NCBI RefSeq assembly: GCF_000308455.1
Contig: NZ_BAFP01000261.1
Coordinates: 1 to 34,467, forward strand
Origin: Nocardia abscessus NBRC 100374
Lineage (GTDB): Bacteria; Actinomycetota; Actinomycetes; Mycobacteriales; Mycobacteriaceae
Direction: 5' to 3'
DNA length: 34,467 nucleotides
Part shown: positions 17,942-25,257 of the stretch, one piece after another
How the letters are laid out: each line of letters begins with the position of its first letter
How positions within the stretch are numbered: the first letter of the stretch is position 1
Notes under the pieces: generated by a model
What the model was told of the DNA's origin: nothing
The model's input: the letters and a program-made list of their open reading frames with translations, nothing else
The model's database searches: none
Position numbers and translations under genes: made by a program

Positions 17942-17969
17942 ACCAAAGCTTTTGTTGCCTTTGGTTTTC
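17942..17969 (+). terminator. Intrinsic terminator after the aminotransferase-MMPL-LmeA operon
   Basis: ACCAAAG (17942-17948) can pair with CTTTGGT (17959-17965) across a 10-base loop, followed by TTT. The stem is only 7 bp and not GC-rich, but the T-run and the position about 95 bases after the operon's last stop support a terminator. Confidence 0.5.
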
Positions 17970-18047
17970 GGCACGCGCGTCGGAGTTGTCGACGTCGAGT
18001 AGCGCCCGCCGATAGGCACCGAAGGCATGCTGATTGAAGGAGGTTCC

Positions 18048-18275
18048 CTAGACAGTGTCTCGAACAAGGTGTCGTCGTCACAGCCATCGGTCTATGGCGG
18101 CGATCTGGATGACGGCGAGGTAGCGGGTGGCGAGTTTCTCGTAGCGGGTGGCGACGGCGCGGTGTTGTTTGAGTCGGTTGAGGCCGCCTTCAATGGTGGT
18201 GCGGTGCCGGTAGATCTCACGGTCGATCGCCGGTGGTCGTCCGCCTGCACGGCCGCGGTTGCGGCGATGCGTGAT
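18048..18275 (-). mobile_element. IS5-family transposase, C-terminal remnant with one terminal repeat
   Basis: The minus strand from about 18275 to the stop at 18078 encodes RNRGRAGGRPPAIDREIYRH, RTTIEGGLNRLKQHR and AVATRYEKLATRYLAVIQIA, the end of an IS5-type DDE transposase (the Glu of the triad lies in TIEGGLNRLK). CTAGACAGTGTCTCGAA (18048-18064) resembles the terminal inverted repeat of actinobacterial IS5 elements. The other end and the first two catalytic Asp residues are missing. Confidence 0.75.
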
Positions 18276-18933
18276 GACCGCCGCGGCCGCGGCCGCCGCG
18301 TATTCCTCGGGATTCGGGTGACAGACCTGACGCAGCGCCTCGTCGAAATAGTCCGCGGTGGAGGGAAACAGGGCCGGCACATCTGCGCGCGCCACCTCCG
18401 AATGCTCAGGAACCGCGCCGACCTGGCCCACGAGGTCGGCCAGGCACGCAAACTCGATCCACACCATGTCGACGCGGTCGTGCAGATCTGGTACAAGCTC
18501 AATAGCAGAACCGACGAGGTGCTCCGAGAACGAGAGCGGCAACCACTCGCACTCGCCCCTCGCCCGCAGCCAAGTCCTCCCCCAAGCCGAGCCGAGACGG
18601 CGACGCCCATCGACAGTGCTTCGAAGGGGGCCACCCGCCCCCCGGACACGACAGCCCGTCGAGACGTTGGACTCGTGGCGCTGACCTCGGATGACTCGAG
18701 CAGCGTGGCCGCACCAAGGCATGGAGACCGCCCGCACCGGCCGGGACCTTGGGACACCGTCGACCGGACCGCACTCGAATTTCTGCTCGCCCACCTGAAG
18801 CAGTGCGACCCCACAGGCCGTCTGCGGCGCCGGTGGGGGTAGCGGTAGTCTGCGCCGAGAACAACGCACGCGCCACCAGTTCCAGTCAGGACGGTCCAAC
18901 CGAGGCCCGAAGGTTTGACTCGGCGACCAAATC
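18276..18933 (-). pseudogene. Decayed gene of unknown family fused to the IS5 remnant
   Basis: Directly upstream, and in the same minus-strand frame as the transposase tail, a well-coded stretch reads CEWLPLSFSEHLVGSAIELV, PDLHDRVDMVWIEFACLADL and VGQVGAVPEHSEVARADVP. It is not transposase-like. Further upstream the plausible coding moves between frames (VSGGRVAPFEALSMGVAVSA in another frame), so frameshifts are present. I do not recognise the family. The fusion to the IS5 tail is a chance product of the insertion or deletion. Confidence 0.45.
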
Positions 18934-18964
18934 AGTTGCCTGATAACTGGGTTATCTGGCAACT
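18934..18964. promoter_or_regulatory. 31-bp near-perfect palindromic operator (MarR/TetR-type)
   Basis: The arms AGTTGCC-T-GATAAC and GTTATC-T-GGCAACT are 14-base inverted repeats with a single mismatch around a TGG centre. Such long symmetric sites with a TTGCC..GATAA half are typical of MarR-type (or TetR-type) repressors. It lies 35 bases before the ATG of a truncated ORF at 18999 and next to the decayed minus-strand gene. No regulator gene remains in the neighbourhood. Confidence 0.7.
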
Positions 18965-18998
18965 ACTCCCCGAGGCCTGGCAGATGCAGGAGAACCGC

Positions 18999-19067
18999 AT
19001 GTCGTCAGCATTCGCTGACATAACCACGGTGAGGGCAGGTAAATTCCATCCTAGGCAGCGGCGCTAA
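18999..19067 (+). CDS. 22-residue ORF: truncated gene start or leader peptide
   Basis: After the palindrome comes GCAGGAG (18986-18992) and, six bases later, ATG 18999. The frame reads MSSAFADITTVRAGKFHPRQ and stops at TAA 19065-19067. The good operator, ribosome site and start suggest the 5' end of a formerly regulated gene whose body has been lost. A 6-4-6 dyad (GTCAGC-attc-GCTGAC, 19004-19019) lies in its first codons. A real leader peptide is possible but less likely. Confidence 0.3.
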   Translation: MSSAFADITTVRAGKFHPRQRR

Positions 19068-19281
19068 CTTGCGATCATAATAGATTGCGCTGAACGGTAG
19101 ACGTTCTCGTTAAGCGTTGACCTGCAATCTGTCTCGATAGGGACCACCCTCGTTTGCGGCTGGTGACGCGCTCCGTACCCGGAAGGTGCGCCGAAGGTGG
19201 TGGCCGATCTGACATCAAGTTCACAAACCGGGGAGATACTTAATCTTGCCGGAATCGAGTGAGCAGGGAGAAAAATCCGGA

Positions 19282-19911
19282 ATGAAGATGGCACTTCGAG
19301 CAACGTGCGCCGCCGCTGCGGTCGTTGGCGCGATAATCGGATCGGCACCATCAGTGGTCGCACAACCGCCGCCACCCACCGACCAAGGAACCCCCGAAGA
19401 CGTGCAGGGTGTGCTGAATCGGCTTTCGCAGACGCAGACGCTGACCGAATCAGATCGTGCGATCTTGCTGAAATATCCCGACATTGCCGAGCAGATCGTC
19501 GATCCTGGCAAGGTGGTGCTCGGAACAGAGCAGAAGCAGCCTGCCGATCAAACCAAGGTCGGACCGGGATGCTGGACTTGGGCGCGTGATGTCAAGGGGT
19601 ACACGGTCCTCGGCCAGGATGCCTACACAGTGCGCTTCCGCGCCGACTGGTGCGAGGACGAGGCAAACATCAGGGGCGTTCATTTCCGAAGCCAGGAGGT
19701 CACGTTCCTGGGTACGTTCATGAACGACAGGGGGGAAAAGGAAAACTTCGTGACACCGACGCCTTATCCGAACGTCGAGGTGAAGTTGAAGCGCGAAATC
19801 GAGAACTGCGTTCCCATCTATGGCTGCGTCAACAGTGACTATCCCTACGCGCGTTTCGATCTCCACGCTGGCCCCAACAACGAGGACTTCTTCTACACCG
19901 GTGTGCAGTAG
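19282..19911 (+). CDS. Secreted protein of unknown function
   Basis: The ATG at 19282, after a GGGAG site, is chosen because it puts a clean signal peptide at the N-terminus: MKMALRATCAAAAVVGAIIG then SAPSVVA, with cleavage probable after Ala27. The mature part (about 180 residues) begins with a Pro-rich stretch and a helix LNRLSQTQTLTESDRAILLK. It ends in a beta-rich domain with four cysteines (GPGCWTWARD, RADWCEDE, ENCVPIYGCVNSD) that could make two disulfides. I do not recognise the family. It stands alone, between decayed genes, and has slightly lower GC3 than the large operons. Confidence 0.75.
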   Translation: MKMALRATCAAAAVVGAIIGSAPSVVAQPPPPTDQGTPEDVQGVLNRLSQTQTLTESDRAILLKYPDIAEQIVDPGKVVLGTEQKQPADQTKVGPGCWTWARDVKGYTVLGQDAYTVRFRADWCEDEANIRGVHFRSQEVTFLGTFMNDRGEKENFVTPTPYPNVEVKLKREIENCVPIYGCVNSDYPYARFDLHAGPNNEDFFYTGVQ

Positions 19912-20134
19912 ATCGGGGGCTACTTGGCAGCTGTAGAAGACCGCCGACCCCGGACACGCCAGGTAACAACACGGACATGCCAGCTTTGCGTCGGTGAACG
20001 TCGCCACCGCGTGTTCTGCCTCCAGCCCGGCCACGACAGATTCAGCGCCCGAGACCCCAACGCCCGCAGTGCGGCGGGGGTACTCACCAGCACCGAACAG
20101 AGCTTGCATCGGCTGAACACCGATCGCCACCGGA
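19912..20134. other. No supportable gene
   Basis: Frames are open on both strands but none has a start, a family match or clear third-position bias. It may hold further decayed parts of the minus-strand pseudogene at 20135-20466. Confidence 0.35.
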
Positions 20135-20466
20135 CTAACGTCCCGGATCACCGGCGACCCGATGATCACCGATCAGCTCACCCAACCGCGCGCTCACCTT
20201 GTCCAAATCCGCCCGCTACGTGGGGAACTGACCCCAAATCCTCGACCACGCTCGCCAGCTCGGTGAAGTACCGCAGTACGACGTCGACCCGTGTGCCGCT
20301 GGTGTACAGTCGCCCACTTGCGGTACCGGACGCCGCTCAACTTCCCGAGCACAACCCCAAGCCCCAAGCGGCGGAAGACGTCCGCGGTCGAGTCGAGCAA
20401 GTGTCGATAGCGGGCGAGGTCAGCGTCGGCGCATAGGATAGCCACTACCGGGTCGGACAAGATCAC
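20135..20466 (-). pseudogene. Unknown minus-strand gene with two frameshifts
   Basis: Starting from GTG 20466 the frame reads VILSDPVVAILCADADLARY, RHLLDSTADVFRRLGLGVVL, GKLSGVRYRK. Coding then seems to continue in a second frame (GTRVDVVLRYFTELASVVED, LGSVPHV) and a third (ADLDKVSARLGELIGDHRVA, GDPGR, stop at 20137-20135). Each piece has good codon use and joins smoothly, which points to one gene of about 110 residues broken twice. The family is unknown. It follows the ORF at 20491-20844 on the same strand by 24 bases. Confidence 0.45.
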
Positions 20467-20490
20467 GGTGTCCGGAATACCGGGGCAACC

Positions 20491-20844
20491 TCAGGTTCGA
20501 GCAATCTTCACCCAATCCTGGTTGCCGGTCTTCTCGAGGAACCAGAGCTCGGCAAGATTGTCCGGAGTGTTGATGACAAGGAGGTCACCGGCTTCGCCGT
20601 CGATGACGCCGACCGGGTCGTTGACCTGCACCGTGGGAATCAGTCGTATTCGTGCGGTTTGGTGCGCGGTGAAGACACCTCCAGCTCCACGCTGGGTCAC
20701 GGGCGCAGGGACCTACTCTCCACCACCGACGCCGACAACCCCCGGCCTGCCGGAGGAGTTGGGGACGGTTTCCCAGTGCCCACCGTCGTCCTGGTTAGGA
20801 TCATCGTTCCATTGGCGTACCGACACTGTGGGGACTCGGGACAT
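20491..20844 (-). pseudogene. Unknown gene interrupted by an in-frame TAG
   Basis: From ATG 20844 the minus strand reads SRVPTVSVRQWNDDPNQDDG, GHWETVPNSSGRPGVVGVGG, GE, then TAG (20715-20713). It continues in the same frame as VPAPVTQRGAGGVFTAHQTA, RIRLIPTVQVNDPVGVIDGE, AGDLLVINTPDNLAELWFLE and KTGNQDWVKIART. The frame is intact on both sides of the stop, so this is a point nonsense mutation, a readthrough site, or two genes with the second starting at a GTG (20700). The second half looks like a small beta-rich domain. The family is not recognised. Confidence 0.5.
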
Positions 20845-20944
20845 GCTTGACGGACTGTCCACGACCGCGCAAACTGGTTAGCACATTGGCATCGGAGGTG
20901 TAATGCTCTCTCCGGCAAGATCTTTCACTTCGTAGCGGCTACAG

Positions 20945-20960
20945 CCCCGTCAGCGCGGGG
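20945..20960. promoter_or_regulatory. Short GC hairpin upstream of the DUF6603 operon
   Basis: CCCCG (20945-20949) and CGGGG (20956-20960) flank a 6-base loop. It could terminate upstream transcription or fold in the operon's 5' leader; 5 bp is little evidence. Confidence 0.2.
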
Positions 20961-21058
20961 CCGGCGGTAAGACCGGTTGCACCACACCGACACGAGCCCT
21001 GTCGCATCCAGACCGCGGAAAGACAGGCGAACACCACACGTGGGGGGAGGACTTACCT

Positions 21059-21247
21059 GTGGGCGGCGGCGACAAACAGACTCTCCCCGGCACTCGCGAT
21101 CCGGGTGCCCGTTCTCCTCGGCCTGGAGAGACGAATGTCGGCGGCCCGATGTTCTGTCAAAACGTGATCGCGTCCCTCGAAGATGGTTCAGGGCAGGTTG
21201 GGGAACGACAGGTTCGCGGGCCCGAGTGTCGGGCGAAGAAGTGGTGA
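21059..21247 (+). CDS. 62-codon leader ORF coupled to the DUF6603-type gene
   Basis: GTG 21059 lies eight bases after the strongest purine-rich ribosome site in the region (GGGGGGAGG, 21042-21050). The ORF ends at TGA 21245-21247, sharing GTGA with the proposed start of the next gene, a classic coupling arrangement. The product (VGGGDKQTLPGTRDPGARSP ... MFCQNVIASLEDGSG ... CRAKKW) resembles nothing I know, and its third-codon G/C content (about 65%) is lower than that of its neighbours. It may be a small structural or regulatory protein, or a translated leader that only delivers ribosomes to the big gene. Confidence 0.4.
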   Translation: MGGGDKQTLPGTRDPGARSPRPGETNVGGPMFCQNVIASLEDGSGQVGERQVRGPECRAKKW

Positions 21248-24200
21248 GTAGTGAGGCGGAGCTGGACGACCAGAGCTCGACCGATCTGGACGTGCTCGCG
21301 GCCCATCTGGCCGGGCTCGGCGACCCACCGGTTCTCGATTGGGCAGACGCTGCGTTGCCCGACCGGTTGCGGAATACGCTCGCCACTTTTCCCGGGCGCA
21401 AGCTGGAGGGCATCGCGAGCTCGGGGCGACCGCAGATCGACCAGGGCCGTGCTGAGTTGACGCTGGCCCTCACCTGCGCCGCGCAGGCCTGGCCTGCCGA
21501 CGCCATGGTGGCCACCACTGTGCAGGCTGCGACTGTGACTGTTTCTCGCCGGGGCGAGGTGACGGTCACACTCGACGGTCGGTTCGGGGGAATCGCGGTG
21601 GTGGTCACGCTGCGCACGGACAGGTCCGACGGGCTGACCGCAGCGGTGCGGTCACAGAATGCCGGCGCGTTCACGGTGGACACGCTCGTAGGGACGCTGG
21701 CCGGGAACGATGCGTGGCGCGCGGTCGAGAGCGGACTGACGGACCTCGGGCTGGAGCGCGCACTCGGACAGGTCACAGGTTTCGATTATCGCCTCGGGAA
21801 GGACCTGTCGGCCGAACCGATCGGCTATGTGGTGACGTCCGTGGCGGTGGCCACCGCATTCACGTTGCGCGATTTCGACTTGAACGTCGAATTGTGGTTG
21901 CCCGACCATTATCTCACCGGCGGCCTGCGCGAGCACAAACCGATCGGCGTCGCGCAGTTGCTGGGCTCCTTCGGCCTCCCGGTCACCCATGTGCCGACCG
22001 ACCTGACCGTCGCCGAGTTGGACTTCGCCGTCGGCCTCGGCGACACCTATCGGATCACGACGACGCTCACCGGCGATTGGTCCATCGGCCACTTCACTCT
22101 GAAGGATGTGTCGGCTTCGGTCGCCTACAACACCTTCGAGAAGTTCGTGGCCCGGTTTTCGGGCACAGCGAGTCTCGGATCGGTTCCCGTCGCCATCAGC
22201 GCGGCGAAGTCCTCCGGCGCAGAGGGCGGCTGGACCTTCGAAGGTGGGATACCGGCCAACGACGAACTCACGATGGGGGCGCTGTTCGAGCACATGGGTC
22301 TGACCGGAGCGCCCAAGCCGGTCGAAACCATCGCGCTGAGCAGTCTTTGGTTTTCCTACACCACCGGCAGCGGCCGATTCGCCGCCAGTTGCCGCGGCGA
22401 ACTGGAGATCGCCGACGGCATCACGGCATCGGTCGGCATCGCCATCACTCGCGACGAGACCGGTACGCGGTATGAGGGAACGCTGTCGGTGGGCGAGCTG
22501 GAGTTGGACCTCTTTTTCGATGCCGAGCGGGGCATGGACGCCTTTGTCGCCACTTATCGCAATGCCGACGGCGGCGCAGTCGCGTTGCGGGAGTGGGTAG
22601 CCGCCGTATCCACCGATCTGGCGGCGGATATTCCCGAGAGCTTGCGGGTCGGGTTGACCGATGCCAAGTTCGTGCGGGTGAAACCGGCCGCCGGGCCTGC
22701 GGTGTTCGCGGTAGGTTGCGATCTGTCGGCCTGTATCGATCTCGGCCAGCTGCCACTGATCGGTGGGTTCCTGTCCGAGGTGGGCGCTCTCGGTGTGGAC
22801 AACCTCCAGATCCTCTACAGCACCGCGGCTATCGATGCCACGACCAGCGCGGCGCTCGACGCCCTGCTCGCTCGCGCCAAGGTGGTGCCGCTGCCGAGCG
22901 CGGGCCTGACCAAGGGCCTCGCCGTGCAGGCGGTGCTGCGGATCGGTGCGAACCCGACACCGGTGGCGCTGGGCTTACCCGCCGCATCGTCCCAACGCTC
23001 GCCCTCCGGTACACCCTCGTCCGATGCACCGGCGCCCGATATGTCCACCGACCCGCCCGGATCGGTTCCGGCCACCCCGAATACACCTGTACCGCAAGGA
23101 ACGACGAGCGTGTGGCTACCGGTGCAGAAGCAGCTCGGCGTGCTGCACGTGAACCGCGTGGGCATGCTCTACCAGGACAATGCGCTGATGTTCGCGCTCG
23201 ACGCAGCGGTCACTCTGGGGCCGCTGAAGTTGTCGTTCGACGGCCTGGCGGTCGGCTCACCGCTGGACAAGTTCGTCCCGACCTCCAGCCTGTCCGGGCT
23301 GGGCGTGGCCGTCGACACTCCATCGGTAACGATTTCCGGTGGCCTGCTGCATGTTCCGAACCCGGCCGCCGGGATCGAGTTCCAGTACGACGGCACTGCA
23401 GTCATCGCCAGCAAGTCCTTCGCTCTGGCCGCGATCGGCTCGTATGCACAGTTGATCGACGGGGATCCTTCGCTGTTCATTTTCGCTCAACTGAACGCCG
23501 AGCTGGGCGAGCCGCCGGTGGTGGTCAGCGCGCTGATGGCTGGTTTCGGGTTCAACCGCGAGCTGGTCGTTCCCACCGCGCGAGAAGTGCCGAACTTCCC
23601 GCTGCTCGCCCTCAACGGACAGGGGCAGGAACCCACCCACGTCCTCGACGTTCTGGAGGGCCGCGCCAAGGCCGCGCCGGGAACACCAGCGCGGCAATGG
23701 ATTCCGCCGAGACAAGGCAGTTACTGGCTGGGCGTCGGGGCGGAGCTCACGCTGTTCGAGGTGGTGAAGACCAAACTGATGCTCGTGGCGGAGTTCGGCC
23801 ACGAACTGATCTTCACCCTGCTGGGCACCGCGACGCTGCAACTTCCGCTGGCCGGCCAGTCACCGCACACTTACGTCTATGCCGAGCTGGGGCTGCAGGC
23901 GTCTCTGCGCCCGGGCCAGGGCAGCCTGACGGCGCAGTCCCAACTTTCCGACGCCTCCTATGTGCTGGTGAAAGACTGCCATCTGACCGGCGGATTCGCC
24001 GCTGCGGTGTGGTTCGGGTCCAATCCGAACGCCGGGCAGTTCGTCGTCACGCTCGGCGGCTACCACCCGAGATTCGACCGCCCGTCCTACTACCCCGTCG
24101 TGCCCCGGCTGGGTATCAGATGGGCCCCGAGCACCGCGGTGTCGGTCGCCGCCGAAGCCTATCTGGCCGTGACACCGTCGTGCGCGATGGCAGGCGCCAG

Positions 24201-25257
24201 GCTGGATGTCGTGTTCCACGAGGGTCCGGTCCGGGCCTGGTTCACCGCCCACGCCGATCTCCTGGTGTCCTGGCACCCGTTCAGCTTCATCGCCGAGATC
24301 GGGGTGTCCATCGGTGCGTCGGTCCGCATCGACGCGTTGTTCTTCCATGGGACGCTCAGCGTCTCGGCCGGGGCCCAGCTCACCCTGTGGGGGCCGCCGA
24401 CCGGCGGTTCGGTGACCGTGCACCTGGCCGTCTTCACCGTCACCATCGGCTTCGGAGCCGATCCCGACCAAGGTCAGACCACACCGCTGGACTGGGCGCA
24501 ACTCGCGGGCATGCTGCCCAAGCGCGAGGAGGTGGTCACTCTCACCCCGGTGAGCGGTCTGGATACCACGATGCCGGACACCGGCGCGGGTGAGCCCAGC
24601 AGCGGCGGGCGGCGGTGGCTGATGCGTGCCCGCGACCTGCGTTTCGTCACCGGATCCGCGATTCCCGCCAGCCAGCTGCGGATGGGCGACGAACTGGTGG
24701 AGACCGGCGCCGACATCGACGTCCGGCCGATGAATCAGACCGGCCTGGCGGGGATGCACCGGCTGAGCGTGCGGCATGAGGACCGGCCCGTCGCGGGCTG
24801 GACGGTCACCGCTCGAAGACAGAATCTGGCGGCGTCACTGTGGGGCGCCCCACCGGTGCCGTTCAACCACCGGCCCGCGGAACCCAGCGCTGACACCGTC
24901 GCGGATCTGCTGGTCGGTTGCGCGGTGCAGGCGCCCCGGCCGGTGCTGGCGGACTCGCGCGGGGTCTTCCCGCTGAGCGCGTATGACGCCGAGGAGATCC
25001 CACCCGGTCTGTCGCCGTTGCCACTGCATCCCGAACCGAACGGCGACCACGTCTTCGCACCCGATCCGGCCGCCGTCCGGTTGATCGCCGACGTCGACAC
25101 CGATCCGGTGCGAAGCCGACGCGATCAGGTGTTCGCGGCGCTCGCCGACGCCGGACTGTTCACCGGTTCCAGCGACGGACTGACGGAATTGGCCTCCGGC
25201 GTGGGTCACTTCTACAGCCAGGCGCCGATGATCCGGAAAGCGAGTAGCCCGACATGA
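21244..25257 (+). CDS. DUF6603-type giant protein (1337 aa)
   Basis: The frame is open far upstream, but good coding begins at GTG 21241 or 21244. I choose 21244 because it overlaps the leader ORF stop (GTGA). The first half (about residues 1-575) is beta-rich with repeating units of alternating hydrophobics (FTLRDFDLNVELWLP, FTLKDVSASVAYNTF, GFLSEVGALGVDNLQILYST). A Pro/Ser-rich linker (about 578-622) follows. The second half starts VWLPVQKQLGVLHVNRVGML, then LKLSFDGLAVGSPL, ASYVLVKDCHLTGGFAAAVW, GGYHPRFDRPSYYPVVPRLG and FFHGTLSVSAGAQLTLWGPP, which I recognise as a DUF6603 domain, a family without known function. No signal peptide or membrane helix is seen. The next gene overlaps its stop (ATGA). 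The long strand-rich architecture suggests an elongated scaffold or lipid-groove protein, but that is inference. Confidence 0.78.
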   Translation: MSSEAELDDQSSTDLDVLAAHLAGLGDPPVLDWADAALPDRLRNTLATFPGRKLEGIASSGRPQIDQGRAELTLALTCAAQAWPADAMVATTVQAATVTVSRRGEVTVTLDGRFGGIAVVVTLRTDRSDGLTAAVRSQNAGAFTVDTLVGTLAGNDAWRAVESGLTDLGLERALGQVTGFDYRLGKDLSAEPIGYVVTSVAVATAFTLRDFDLNVELWLPDHYLTGGLREHKPIGVAQLLGSFGLPVTHVPTDLTVAELDFAVGLGDTYRITTTLTGDWSIGHFTLKDVSASVAYNTFEKFVARFSGTASLGSVPVAISAAKSSGAEGGWTFEGGIPANDELTMGALFEHMGLTGAPKPVETIALSSLWFSYTTGSGRFAASCRGELEIADGITASVGIAITRDETGTRYEGTLSVGELELDLFFDAERGMDAFVATYRNADGGAVALREWVAAVSTDLAADIPESLRVGLTDAKFVRVKPAAGPAVFAVGCDLSACIDLGQLPLIGGFLSEVGALGVDNLQILYSTAAIDATTSAALDALLARAKVVPLPSAGLTKGLAVQAVLRIGANPTPVALGLPAASSQRSPSGTPSSDAPAPDMSTDPPGSVPATPNTPVPQGTTSVWLPVQKQLGVLHVNRVGMLYQDNALMFALDAAVTLGPLKLSFDGLAVGSPLDKFVPTSSLSGLGVAVDTPSVTISGGLLHVPNPAAGIEFQYDGTAVIASKSFALAAIGSYAQLIDGDPSLFIFAQLNAELGEPPVVVSALMAGFGFNRELVVPTAREVPNFPLLALNGQGQEPTHVLDVLEGRAKAAPGTPARQWIPPRQGSYWLGVGAELTLFEVVKTKLMLVAEFGHELIFTLLGTATLQLPLAGQSPHTYVYAELGLQASLRPGQGSLTAQSQLSDASYVLVKDCHLTGGFAAAVWFGSNPNAGQFVVTLGGYHPRFDRPSYYPVVPRLGIRWAPSTAVSVAAEAYLAVTPSCAMAGARLDVVFHEGPVRAWFTAHADLLVSWHPFSFIAEIGVSIGASVRIDALFFHGTLSVSAGAQLTLWGPPTGGSVTVHLAVFTVTIGFGADPDQGQTTPLDWAQLAGMLPKREEVVTLTPVSGLDTTMPDTGAGEPSSGGRRWLMRARDLRFVTGSAIPASQLRMGDELVETGADIDVRPMNQTGLAGMHRLSVRHEDRPVAGWTVTARRQNLAASLWGAPPVPFNHRPAEPSADTVADLLVGCAVQAPRPVLADSRGVFPLSAYDAEEIPPGLSPLPLHPEPNGDHVFAPDPAAVRLIADVDTDPVRSRRDQVFAALADAGLFTGSSDGLTELASGVGHFYSQAPMIRKASSPT

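Noticed and set aside
18027..18842. A 271-codon plus-strand frame opposite the IS5 remnant
   Set aside because: It is the antisense of a recognisable IS5 transposase tail and the adjoining minus-strand coding.
20977..21243. Extension of the DUF6603-type protein upstream to 20977
   Set aside because: The residues are Arg/Ser/Pro-rich without structure, and the overlap with the leader ORF stop favours a start at 21241-21244.
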